Source: Pirellulaceae bacterium
GTDB lineage: Bacteria; Planctomycetota; Planctomycetia; Pirellulales; Pirellulaceae
Direction of reading: 5' to 3'
NCBI GenBank assembly: GCA_018402565.1
Contig: JAGYIQ010000003.1
Location: forward strand, 385,746 to 449,745
Length of the DNA: 64,000 nucleotides
Shown here: in pieces, positions 45,127 to 53,015 of the stretch
Layout: each line of letters starts with the position of its first letter
How positions within the stretch are numbered: the first letter of the stretch is position 1
The notes under the pieces: generated by a model
What the model saw: the letters and a program-made list of their open reading frames with translations, nothing else
Databases searched by the model: none
What the model was told of the DNA's origin: nothing
Position numbers and translations under genes: made by a program

Positions 45127-46446
45127 ATGGCTTTTTCCCGGCGTTCGGAAGGTAAGCAAGCAGTGAAACAGCGTTGGAAACGACTCAAATGGCTGGGTGG
45201 GCTAGGCCTGCTGCTGTGTGCAGGCTGCTCGTCCTGGGGACAGCGTTCGATGACGCCCGACGAACTGAGCTTGATGCCGCGGGATCGCTTGGCCTCGGGC
45301 CAAGAAGCTTGGGGTGCGCGCAATGCCACTGCCAACGGCGGCAGTGAGTACTACAGCGAACGCCACGACACTTCGATCAAGGCCAAAGATTTTGCTCCGG
45401 AGAAGCTCCCGCAAACCTGGAAGAAGCTGACCGGGCGTGGCCCCAATCGCGAGATCGCTGAAACGGCGTTGACTCGTGGTCGCCAGCAATATCAGGTGGC
45501 CGTGGCCGCTTGGCAGCAGTCGGCCGATGCTCCCACCACCCAGGCCCAGTTTCTCGCGGCGGTCTCCGACTTGCAACAGGCAGCCGATCGCTGGCCCGAT
45601 TCGACGATCGAAGAGGATGCTTTGTTCCTCTTGGGCGAGAGCCATTTCTTTGCCAATGAATACACCAAAGCCAATAAAGCCTATGAGCAGTTGGTCGAGC
45701 TGTATCCGGCGACGCGTTACATGGATCAGGTCCAGGCCCACCGTTTCGCCATCGCCAAGTACTGGTTGGATGTGGCCAAGGAGACTCCCGTCGTCAGCAG
45801 CCCGGTTAACTTGACGGACCCCAAGTATCCCCTGAACGATTGGGCGGGGCACGGCCGACGCTTGCTGGATCGCATTCGCTTGGATGACCCGACCGGCAAG
45901 TTGGCCGACGACGCCGCCTTTTTGTTGGGCACGGCCCTACACGAAAATCACCAGTATTTCGAAGCGGCTGAAACCTTTGCGGACTTGCGGAACAACTACC
46001 CGGGTAGCCGGCACCAATTCAACGCCCATTTGCTGGAGTTCCAAAGTCGCTTGGCGATGTACGACGGCAAGTACTACGAGGGCCAACCCCTCAAGCAGGC
46101 CGAGGACGTGTTGCGTTTGATCCTGCGTCGATTCCCCAACGAATCGGCCGACCTGCGCGAGGAGCTGACACAGCAAGCCGCCGCTATTCGCAACATGTTG
46201 GCCGAGCGTGAGATGGCCATGGCCGACTACCACATGTCGCGGAGCGAGAACTTGGCCGCCCGGTTTTACCTGGAGACGTTGATTGAATCCTATCCCGAGA
46301 CGGACGTGGCGCGGGACGCACGAACCAAACTGGAGAGCCTGGTGGGTAAACCCGACGAACCCGCACAGGTGGCCAAATGGTTGGTGGACCTGTTCCCCGA
46401 ACCCCGCAGCACCCGTCCGCTGATCCGCAGCGGTACCTTGAAGTAA
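45127..46446 (+). CDS. BamD-like outer-membrane lipoprotein with TPR repeats
   Basis: A 439-aa lipoprotein with leader LKWLGGLGLLLCAGC-S (lipobox L-C-A-G-C). TPR pairs follow: AVSDLQQAADRWPDSTIEEDALFLLGESHFF, YTKANKAYEQLVELYP, YFEAAETFADLRNNYPGS and ARFYLETLIESYPETDVARDA, the arrangement seen in BamD. It would be part of the beta-barrel assembly machinery at the inner face of the outer membrane (inference from similarity). ATG 45127 or GTG 45163 (GGAAGG upstream) could be the start. It is followed 55 bp later by the LptE-like gene. Confidence 0.78.
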   Translation: MAFSRRSEGKQAVKQRWKRLKWLGGLGLLLCAGCSSWGQRSMTPDELSLMPRDRLASGQEAWGARNATANGGSEYYSERHDTSIKAKDFAPEKLPQTWKKLTGRGPNREIAETALTRGRQQYQVAVAAWQQSADAPTTQAQFLAAVSDLQQAADRWPDSTIEEDALFLLGESHFFANEYTKANKAYEQLVELYPATRYMDQVQAHRFAIAKYWLDVAKETPVVSSPVNLTDPKYPLNDWAGHGRRLLDRIRLDDPTGKLADDAAFLLGTALHENHQYFEAAETFADLRNNYPGSRHQFNAHLLEFQSRLAMYDGKYYEGQPLKQAEDVLRLILRRFPNESADLREELTQQAAAIRNMLAEREMAMADYHMSRSENLAARFYLETLIESYPETDVARDARTKLESLVGKPDEPAQVAKWLVDLFPEPRSTRPLIRSGTLK

Positions 46447-46501
46447 TTGTCCGCACGATGTTGCCCGGTCCTGTCCCTCGCAGTGAGTGAACTCGCATCG
46501 C

Positions 46502-47128
46502 ATGTCCCGCGCCGAATCCTGTCGACCTGCTGACTCGCCATGCGAAGATGGAACCCAAAGAGCCTACGCGGGTCGTTGGTCGGGGGTTTCGCATCGTGGT
46601 TCAGCCCCTGGCGCGCGGCTGCTGACGCTGACCATGGCACTGACGCTCTGCGCGGCCGTGATCGTGGGTTCCAGCGGCTGCTCGATGTACCGCTTTGGCA
46701 ACTGCACGTTGCACACTCCCGACGTCCGCTCCGTGCATGTGCAAATGTTCGAGAACGACACCTATCGCCGTGGCTTGGGCCCGTGGTTGACCGAGAGTGT
46801 GGCGAAGGAAATTCAGCTGCGGACCCCCTACCGCATCGCCGATGCTCGAACCGCCGATAGTTTCTTGCGAGCTACTTGGGTGGCTGATCGCAAGTCGGTA
46901 TTGGTCGAGTCGGCCAACGATGACGTCCGCGACGTGGGCTATACCGGCCGCATCGAAGTCACTTGGACCAACCGCAGCGGCATGCCGTTGACCGAAGGTC
47001 GCATCATCAAGATCACCGAGGACGTGTCGTTTGTCCCCGAAGCGGGCCAGTCAATCACGACCGCCCAACAACAGATGGTCCGCAACGTCGCCCAACAGAT
47101 CGTCAATCAAATGGAAGCCCCGTGGTAA
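46502..47128 (+). CDS. lptE: LptE-like LPS-assembly lipoprotein
   Basis: A 208-aa lipoprotein. Leader MALTLCAAVIVGSSGC-S ends near residue 60, then Y-R-F-G, HVQMFENDTYRRGLGPWLTESVAKEI, LRTPYRIAD and A-D-S-F-L-R-A-T, all matching LptE-type proteins. LptE plugs LptD and helps insert lipopolysaccharide into the outer membrane. The N-terminal 40 residues before the leader are long for a signal peptide, so an internal start (for example ATG 46634) may be used. It sits with BamD-like and LptB genes, which supports an envelope role. Confidence 0.78.
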   Translation: MSRAESCRPADSPCEDGTQRAYAGRWSGVSHRGSAPGARLLTLTMALTLCAAVIVGSSGCSMYRFGNCTLHTPDVRSVHVQMFENDTYRRGLGPWLTESVAKEIQLRTPYRIADARTADSFLRATWVADRKSVLVESANDDVRDVGYTGRIEVTWTNRSGMPLTEGRIIKITEDVSFVPEAGQSITTAQQQMVRNVAQQIVNQMEAPW

Positions 47129-47246
47129 ACCGGGCGCCAGCGCACGCCGGCTGATTTTCAAGTCGGTCGGTCAACTACAGGCAAGAAAACCGGGTGCTAA
47201 CGCACTCCGGCTGATTTGCAAATCGGTAGGTCAACTACGGACAAGT
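47128..47246. repeat. Two 60-bp direct repeats between convergent genes
   Basis: Two units at 60-bp spacing share AACCGGG, GCACKCCGGCTGATTT and GGTCAACTAC, with about 85% identity by eye. They occupy the entire gap between the lptE stop and the convergent hydrolase stop. Confidence 0.85.
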
Positions 47247-47247
47247 G

Positions 47248-47988
47248 TTAAGCGGTCGGTCGGCGTTGGGCGAACAGCCAATCCAAGACTGCGGGGTTGG
47301 CATAGGTCTCGCTCCAACTGTCGTGCCCCCCGCCGACGTATTCCGTGTACTGCGGCGACCCGCCATGATCGCGCAGGGCCTGCACGATCTCACGTGAACG
47401 TTGCACGGGCACGATGTCGTCCTGGTCGCCATGGAAGACCCACAGTGGCAGTTGAGCCAATTCAGCGCAGTGCGGCGCTAGGCAATCGCCACCCCCGCAG
47501 ATCGGAATCGCCGCAGCAAACAGGGTCGGGTACCGCAGCAGCAGATCCCACGAACCGTAACCGCCCATCGACAGCCCGGTCAGATAGATTCGTTGCGAGT
47601 CGATCGGCCAGGCGTGCTGCGCGTGTTGGATCAATTCCAGGACTTGCTGCAACGGGCGGCGCGGCTCGGGCGCCAATCGCGTCGGCTCGTGGACACGCTC
47701 CAGACTGGCCCAGAAATCGTCGGCCGGGCACTGCGGTACGACGACAAAACACGGGTCGCGTTGCTGCCGAGTCGGATCGGAGAAGGCAGACGTGCCATGG
47801 ACCAACGGTGCCACGTTGTCGTCTCCCCGCTCGCCAGCCCCATGCAGGAAGACCACCAAGGGAAATCGGCGTCCGTCGTCCTCCTCGCTCGAGGTTGCCT
47901 GCCAACCCAGCGGCCGCAACCAGCGGTACAGGAGTGGTCCGATCGTCGATGCAAAACAGGCCGGTTCGTACCGCGACAAGAGAGTCAC
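47248..47988 (-). CDS. Alpha/beta hydrolase (prolyl-oligopeptidase / esterase-like)
   Basis: A 246-aa alpha/beta hydrolase. Oxyanion region FPLVVFLHGAGERGDDN near 45, nucleophile elbow G-L-S-M-G-G-Y near 142, acid region VFHGDQDDIVPVQRS near 195 and a late His (GGGHDSW) near 223 give a complete Ser-Asp-His triad. It resembles the phospholipase/carboxylesterase-like DUF of planctomycetes, often annotated as a prolyl oligopeptidase family. Substrate unknown. Start at 47988 is likely a non-ATG codon; no export signal is seen. It lies 9 bp downstream of lptB. Confidence 0.8.
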   Translation of the reverse strand: MTLLSRYEPACFASTIGPLLYRWLRPLGWQATSSEEDDGRRFPLVVFLHGAGERGDDNVAPLVHGTSAFSDPTRQQRDPCFVVVPQCPADDFWASLERVHEPTRLAPEPRRPLQQVLELIQHAQHAWPIDSQRIYLTGLSMGGYGSWDLLLRYPTLFAAAIPICGGGDCLAPHCAELAQLPLWVFHGDQDDIVPVQRSREIVQALRDHGGSPQYTEYVGGGHDSWSETYANPAVLDWLFAQRRPTA

Positions 47989-47997
47989 CTTCTTCGA

Positions 47998-49167
47998 TTA
48001 TCGGTCCCGGCCAATCGGCCGGGGTTGGGGAAAGAACGAACGAGCCGGCACCGCGCGGCGAACGCTCTCCGCGGAATCGGACGGTTGGGCCGACTCGGAC
48101 ACCGGCTCGGACTCGCTTGTCTCGTCCCAGGCCTGAAATTTGAACGTGGTCATCTGGGGTCGCGCTGTCGAACTGACCGGCCGCGATTCACTGACCGCGG
48201 CTGAGGCGTTCTTTGGGGCGGCGTTATCGGTGTACGGCAGGTTCACTGCGTTGGCCGTGGCGGCGTCAAATTCCGGCTCCACAAACTGGAAGGGGACCAC
48301 ACGAGCCGGACCGGCCGCGGCCACGGTCGCTGGGGTAATGGTCGGTGGGGCCATGGTCGCTGGGGCCGCGGTCGCTGGGGCCAGTGACTCTGTGGCCGTG
48401 GCCAGTGGGGCGGTGGTTGGGAGCGGGGCAGCGGCAGAGGTCTCAAACGACTCGATATTGCCCAGGTACTTCTTGCGGACTTCGGGGTGAGCGGCCACTT
48501 CCTGGGGCGTGCCGCTGCAGAGGACTTTCCCTTCTGCAATCACATAAGTTCGCTGGGTGATTTGCAGGATCTCCCGAGCGGCATGGTCCGTGATGAGAAT
48601 CCCCAGACCGCGCGCCGCCAATTGACGGATGATGTCTTGGATGCCCTGCACTGTCACGGGGTCGATGCCGGCGAAGGGCTCGTCCAACATGATCATCTTG
48701 GGACGCGAGATCAAACAGCGGGCGATCTCCAGCCGCCGTCGCTCGCCGCCCGAGACCTGGGCCGAGAGGGTGTGGCGGATCGGGATCAGTCCAAACTCTT
48801 GCAGCAGTTGCTCGGTCTCTTCACGCCGTTGTCGCGCGCTTCGCCCCAACAACTGCATCGTCGCCACTAGGTTCTGCTCGACGGTCAACTTGCCAAACAC
48901 ACTGGATTGTTGCGGCAGGTAGCCCAGTCCCCCTTCGCGGGCTCGGCGATGCATGGGCCAAGTTGTGACATCTTTGCCATCCAATAGCACGCGACCGCGA
49001 TCGGGGGTGACCATGCCGCAGGTCATGCGAAACGAGGTCGTTTTCCCCGCCCCGTTGGGCCCCAGCAACCCGATGATCTGGCCGGGGTCCACTTGAAACG
49101 ACACCCCGTCGACCACCTGGCGGCTGCCGTACTTTTTTGCCAATCCTTCGACATCCAATAAATTCAC
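47998..49167 (-). CDS. lptB: LPS export ABC transporter ATP-binding protein LptB, extended
   Basis: ATPase of the LptB2FG transporter, which extracts lipopolysaccharide from the inner membrane. All motifs are present: Walker A GPNGAGKT near 37, Q-loop YLPQQSSVF, signature VSGGERRRLEIAR near 138, Walker B MIMLDEPFAGIDP near 158 and the switch His (ITDHA). The ABC domain ends near residue 240. A 150-residue tail follows that normal LptB lacks: Pro/Ala/Thr-rich with five-residue repeats, then a charged stretch ending F-F-P-Q-P-R-P. Start ATG 49167 follows the signal peptidase stop by 11 bp. Confidence 0.9.
   Translation of the reverse strand: MNLLDVEGLAKKYGSRQVVDGVSFQVDPGQIIGLLGPNGAGKTTSFRMTCGMVTPDRGRVLLDGKDVTTWPMHRRAREGGLGYLPQQSSVFGKLTVEQNLVATMQLLGRSARQRREETEQLLQEFGLIPIRHTLSAQVSGGERRRLEIARCLISRPKMIMLDEPFAGIDPVTVQGIQDIIRQLAARGLGILITDHAAREILQITQRTYVIAEGKVLCSGTPQEVAAHPEVRKKYLGNIESFETSAAAPLPTTAPLATATESLAPATAAPATMAPPTITPATVAAAGPARVVPFQFVEPEFDAATANAVNLPYTDNAAPKNASAAVSESRPVSSTARPQMTTFKFQAWDETSESEPVSESAQPSDSAESVRRAVPARSFFPQPRPIGRDR
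48300..48392 (-). repeat. 15-bp repeats (A-P-A-T type) in the lptB tail
   Basis: About five in-frame 15-bp units encode A-P-A-T-A/M and variants. They lie in the extra C-terminal tail, not in the ATPase domain. Confidence 0.75.
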
Positions 49168-49178
49168 GCCACAACTCC

Positions 49179-51134
49179 TTAGTGGATGGCCCGCATGCGA
49201 TTAAAGTTGGGCCACAGCGGCGGTTCGTTCCACGAGTGTGGCCAATACACCAGCAACGCTTTGCCGATCAAGAATCGCCGCTCGACATACTTGGGCGCTC
49301 GCCATTTCCGCGCGTCTTCACTTTGCGGGCTGTTGTCCCCCATGGGAAAGAACTGGCCCTCGCTCAAACGAAACGCTTGGTCCCAACTCAGCGGCGCCTC
49401 CGAGCCAAACCAGTAAAACAAACTTTGGAATTCCGGTGTCATCCAACGTTCTGCCGCTTCAAAGAACTGGAACAGTCCCAAGCGATCGTCAATCGCCACG
49501 CCGTAGCGCGTCCGCAGCGACGATCGGCTTCGCACCGAGAAGTCCGTCTCGTTGAGGTAATAAAAATCGCGTGCCACCCCCAGTCGCTGGACGGTGATTT
49601 CACCGCCTTGAAAGCCCAGGCCCAAGGGCCGCGCGTCGCCGAAGTCCTGTGGATGGTAGTAGGGATGCAGCGGGCCGGTCCGCACGTAACAGCCGTCGCC
49701 CGGCAGCGTGACCGGCACGTCATTGACCCACAGATAAATCCGATCGTCGCAGTTGGCATAACGCAGCTGATACGCGCCGGCGCCCCGCAGCGGCGTATCG
49801 AACTCCAACACAGCCGAGCGTCCGCCATCGGCCCGATTCGGGTCGGACAGAAACGCCACCGCTGCCTCCGGCTGTGAGATCACAGTCGAGAGTTTGCCGC
49901 GGCCGGTCGCCACATCGATCTCGCACAAGTAATGCACGCCGCCCTCGACGGCATCCAAGGCCAAGGTGCCGCTGGACCCCACTTCGACCTCGGCCTCCAT
50001 CACCAAATCGCCCACCCAGTTCCCCCCGAATCGGGACTCGTCCCAATCGGTAGCGCCGTCCAAGCGCGGGTCGGCAATCATGGCGTCGTTGTAGCAGTAG
50101 TAGTCCGTCACCAAGTGGCCGGGGCTGTTGACGAAGTTGTCCGGCAGGGCCTGGCCCGCTCGCACCAACCGCCAATGGGCTTGGCGCGGCACCAAGTGCC
50201 GGAACCGCAGCCAATCGTAACGGCCCGCCGTCGCGGTAGCTGCACCGGTCAGTTGGTAAGTCGCCGGGGCCGGCCCCTCCGCTCGCACTTGCCATTGGCT
50301 GCTCGGCAGGCAACGTTCGACCCAAGCTGGGCCCGAGGCGTTCTCTTCGCGCGGCCCATCGGGCAACCAAGCTGGGGGGAGCCCCGCGGCCCGCATTGCC
50401 GGAGAAAAATGTCGACTGTCCTGCACTGGAATCGCAATCTTGGCCAACTTCTCAGGTGACTTCCTCGCGATGGTCTGGCCCCGTGCCAGCGCCGGGTCCA
50501 AGCCCTCCGTGGGCTGCACAAACACGTCCCCGTTGTTGATCACCAACGACTCGCCCGGCAGACCGACCAACCGCTTGATGTAGTTGACCTTGGCCGCGCC
50601 CGGGTACTTGAACACGATCACATCCCAGCGATCCGGGTCACGCCACAGGTACTCCAGCTTGCTGACCACGATCCGATCCCCCGCGAAGGACTCATCATTC
50701 GGCCGGGCGTCGACCTGCCGACCCTCCGCGTCCTTGGGCAAGGGCAAACCCTGACGAGCCAGCTCCCGAATCTCGAAGGTCAACGGGCAGCGGACCTTAT
50801 GAACCCAGTAGTTGGAATCCCCGGGATGCCGGCTGCTGGGCCCCTCGTTGGTTGCCCCGACCTGAAAGAAATAGTCGCCGCCCTCGCTCGCCACCTCGAC
50901 ATGCTGGCCCATTAACGTGGGAGCCATCGAACCGGTCGGGATGATGTAGGCCTCCGCCTGCAAGACCTTAAAGATCATCGCCAAGACAATCGCCATCGCG
51001 ATCGACTCGACGGTCTCGCGGACCGAGATCAGATCAAAAAAGGTCGGTTCGAGGGCCAGGGAGCCGGCCTCCGTATTGTCGTACGGGTCCAGCCGAGTTG
51101 CCTCGGCCATTTCAAATGCACTTCGCTTTGCCAT
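49179..51134 (-). CDS. lepB: Signal peptidase I with a large insertion
   Basis: Membrane-anchored protease that removes signal peptides from exported proteins. A helix lies near 40-58 (ESIAMAIVLAMIFKVL). The catalytic serine box is I-I-P-T-G-S-M-A-P-T-L near 65 and the lysine box K-V-N-Y-I-K-R-L-V-G-L-P-G-E near 185. The conserved C-terminal box is FFPMGDNSPQSEDARKW near 600. At 651 aa it is two to three times the usual length. The excess (about 215-590) is a beta-rich insertion of unknown role between the lysine box and the G-D-N-S box. ATG 51134 is the start; GTG 51140 is also possible. Confidence 0.9.
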   Translation of the reverse strand: MAKRSAFEMAEATRLDPYDNTEAGSLALEPTFFDLISVRETVESIAMAIVLAMIFKVLQAEAYIIPTGSMAPTLMGQHVEVASEGGDYFFQVGATNEGPSSRHPGDSNYWVHKVRCPLTFEIRELARQGLPLPKDAEGRQVDARPNDESFAGDRIVVSKLEYLWRDPDRWDVIVFKYPGAAKVNYIKRLVGLPGESLVINNGDVFVQPTEGLDPALARGQTIARKSPEKLAKIAIPVQDSRHFSPAMRAAGLPPAWLPDGPREENASGPAWVERCLPSSQWQVRAEGPAPATYQLTGAATATAGRYDWLRFRHLVPRQAHWRLVRAGQALPDNFVNSPGHLVTDYYCYNDAMIADPRLDGATDWDESRFGGNWVGDLVMEAEVEVGSSGTLALDAVEGGVHYLCEIDVATGRGKLSTVISQPEAAVAFLSDPNRADGGRSAVLEFDTPLRGAGAYQLRYANCDDRIYLWVNDVPVTLPGDGCYVRTGPLHPYYHPQDFGDARPLGLGFQGGEITVQRLGVARDFYYLNETDFSVRSRSSLRTRYGVAIDDRLGLFQFFEAAERWMTPEFQSLFYWFGSEAPLSWDQAFRLSEGQFFPMGDNSPQSEDARKWRAPKYVERRFLIGKALLVYWPHSWNEPPLWPNFNRMRAIH

Positions 51135-51557
51135 GATCACTCTCTCTCAACCCCCAGCGGCACCTTCCGCTCGGTCCGAGCCAAGAAGTTCAAACGCCGC
51201 GACGTCCGGCGGTATTGTAGTTGAAATGACCGCGGGGGCCGAGACGACTTTGCCCGCCATCCGATTTTGCGGACCGTGAAAAAGTTACTCGCTAGCAGCC
51301 ATCCCACGGTGCCATGGCAGGAAAAATCAACAAGCCCATCTGTGTGTTTGGTGGGGGAAAGTCGTTGTTTTGTGCCTGGCCAGAGGCCCGCCTGCGTGCT
51401 CTGCTTTTGTCAGATCGCGGACCTCGCGCCAGAAAAAATCAACGACGGCCTGCAGTTTGGCACGCCAGATGCATGGTAGGTGTTTCGTCCAGCCGAGGGC
51501 CGGGAGGGTTGGACTCGCCGATCGAATCCAATGACAGCAACGAAAGGAATCCGAGCC
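51135..51557. other. Intergenic region, no gene recognised
   Basis: Divergent gap between signal peptidase and the small acidic protein. It holds a GGAAAAATCAACAAGCCC end of the dispersed element near 51311-51330, and a second GAAAAAATCAACG near 51432, both decayed. No convincing promoter could be fixed. Confidence 0.5.
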
Positions 51558-51866
51558 ATGTCTTTGATGATGGAAAATACTGACCAGGACTGCCAACTGA
51601 CGCTGACCGAAATCCGCATGCGGGTTGCCAGTATCAAGAGCCAATGGAGCGATGAGGAGCGCGTGCACCGCGCGTCGGAAGGTCACAGCCGCCGCCAGCA
51701 ACTGGTGGCATTGGTCGAAGAGGCTCTGCCCACGGCATCGGATTGCAGCGACGATTTGAGTGATTCGCGCAATTCGAGTGATTCGCGCGATTCGTTCGAC
51801 CTGTTCGACGACTTCCGACTCGAAGACTTCCGACTCGAAGACACTGAGTTGGGGGCGTGGAACTAG
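51558..51866 (+). CDS. Small acidic protein of unknown function
   Basis: A 102-aa protein I do not recognise. The N-terminal half is well formed (LTEIRMRVASIKSQWSDEERVHRAS, RRQQLVALVEEAL) and helical. The C-terminal third is low complexity: D-S-R-N-S-S / D-S-R-D-S-F units, then two identical D-F-R-L-E units. ATG 51558 has an AAGGAA site; ATG 51531 is an alternative. The well-formed N-terminus suggests a real gene. Confidence 0.6.
   Translation: MSLMMENTDQDCQLTLTEIRMRVASIKSQWSDEERVHRASEGHSRRQQLVALVEEALPTASDCSDDLSDSRNSSDSRDSFDLFDDFRLEDFRLEDTELGAWN
51821..51850 (+). repeat. 15-bp tandem duplication (DFRLE) in the small acidic protein
   Basis: Two contiguous 15-bp units (GACTTCCGACTCGAA), identical, encode D-F-R-L-E twice near the C-terminus. 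Confidence 0.85.
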
Positions 51867-51891
51867 TGCTTCGAACTAGTGCGTGGAACTG

Positions 51892-52884
51892 TCATCCGCG
51901 GCCGTCAGCTTGGCCCTGACGGCAACTTGCCCACTCGCCCTGGAGCCGGCTTGTGACGGTATTGTTGTCGCTATTGGCCTCCACCAAGGCTTCAAATTGT
52001 AGGTCGAGCGCTTGCCACATCGCGGCGGTACCGCAGACCAACGCCAGCCAAAAACCGAAGGGATGTCCGGCGTAGAAGTGCCATAACCCCGCGCCCAACA
52101 AGGCGTGAAACAAACTCAAGATCAACAAAATACCGACCGCGTCCACAGCGCGGCCCGTCCGCGGATTTCGCTGCCGCTGCCAATACGGATCGCTTGGAGT
52201 AAACAACTGGCGAAACGCAAAGCGATGTACGGCGACCCACAGGCTCAACCCGCCCCAAACCGCGACGATCAGCGCGGTTTCGGTCGGCTGCTGCGTGACG
52301 CCAGGGAGCAAGCGGAGCAGTACGGCGACCCACAGACTGAAGCTGATCCAAGTCGCCAAGCTAAAGGTTCCCGGGCGATGCGAAGCCGCGGCGGCTTGAC
52401 CGAGCAGCGGTTGCCGCATGGCCCAATCTGCCGCTTTGGCACCCAAGGCCAGGATCACCATCCCCAGCCACCAGTGTTCAAATGGCCCGCCCAACCAGTG
52501 GCACAACAGACCGGCACTCAGGCCGGTGGCGCTCCAGGCCAAGGCGTGCTGGCACAGTTGACCCAACCGACCGCGGGCGCCCCACAGCAGGCAGCTACCG
52601 ACTTGGCCACCGATCAGCCCCAGAAACAAGCTGCTGCCCGGAATCGCCTCGGGCGGCGCGTCGTACCGCAAAAAATGGCTGGCGCAGCAGGCCATCACGG
52701 CCAGCCACATGGCCAGGTACAGCCCGATCAACAGCCGGGCTCGGCCCTCGCCCAACCGACCCGCACCCAACCCCTCCGCGGCGACAGCGCCAGTTGACGG
52801 CGGTGCGAAGCCAGCGCCAGCCGCGCCGCGGCGCTGGGCAGTGTTGGTTTCGCTGTGTAGCCAGTCGGGATGTGTGGCGTGCAT
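51892..52884 (-). CDS. Polytopic membrane protein of unknown function
   Basis: A 330-aa integral membrane protein with roughly seven or eight predicted helices, for example LLIGLYLAMWLAVMACC near 50, SSLFLGLIGGQVGSCLLW near 85, WWLGMVILALGAKAADW near 140, LATWISFSLWVAVLLRLL near 175 and GILLILSLFHALLGAGLW near 265. The N-terminal 45 residues are cytoplasmic and Ala/Gly-rich. No known family motif was recognised. The gene overlaps no neighbour and is oriented like the MFS/spermidine-synthase fusion upstream of it. Confidence 0.65.
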   Translation of the reverse strand: MHATHPDWLHSETNTAQRRGAAGAGFAPPSTGAVAAEGLGAGRLGEGRARLLIGLYLAMWLAVMACCASHFLRYDAPPEAIPGSSLFLGLIGGQVGSCLLWGARGRLGQLCQHALAWSATGLSAGLLCHWLGGPFEHWWLGMVILALGAKAADWAMRQPLLGQAAAASHRPGTFSLATWISFSLWVAVLLRLLPGVTQQPTETALIVAVWGGLSLWVAVHRFAFRQLFTPSDPYWQRQRNPRTGRAVDAVGILLILSLFHALLGAGLWHFYAGHPFGFWLALVCGTAAMWQALDLQFEALVEANSDNNTVTSRLQGEWASCRQGQADGRG

Positions 52885-53015
52885 CCTACTCAGGATGATT
52901 CACCACCACAGCCACTGTCCGTTTGTTGCCAAAAAGCCACATCAAACGCGAGCGATGTCCGCGGTCCACCCGTCCAAGGGTCGACCGATCAACGGAGGCA
53001 ATGCTCGTCAGCCGC

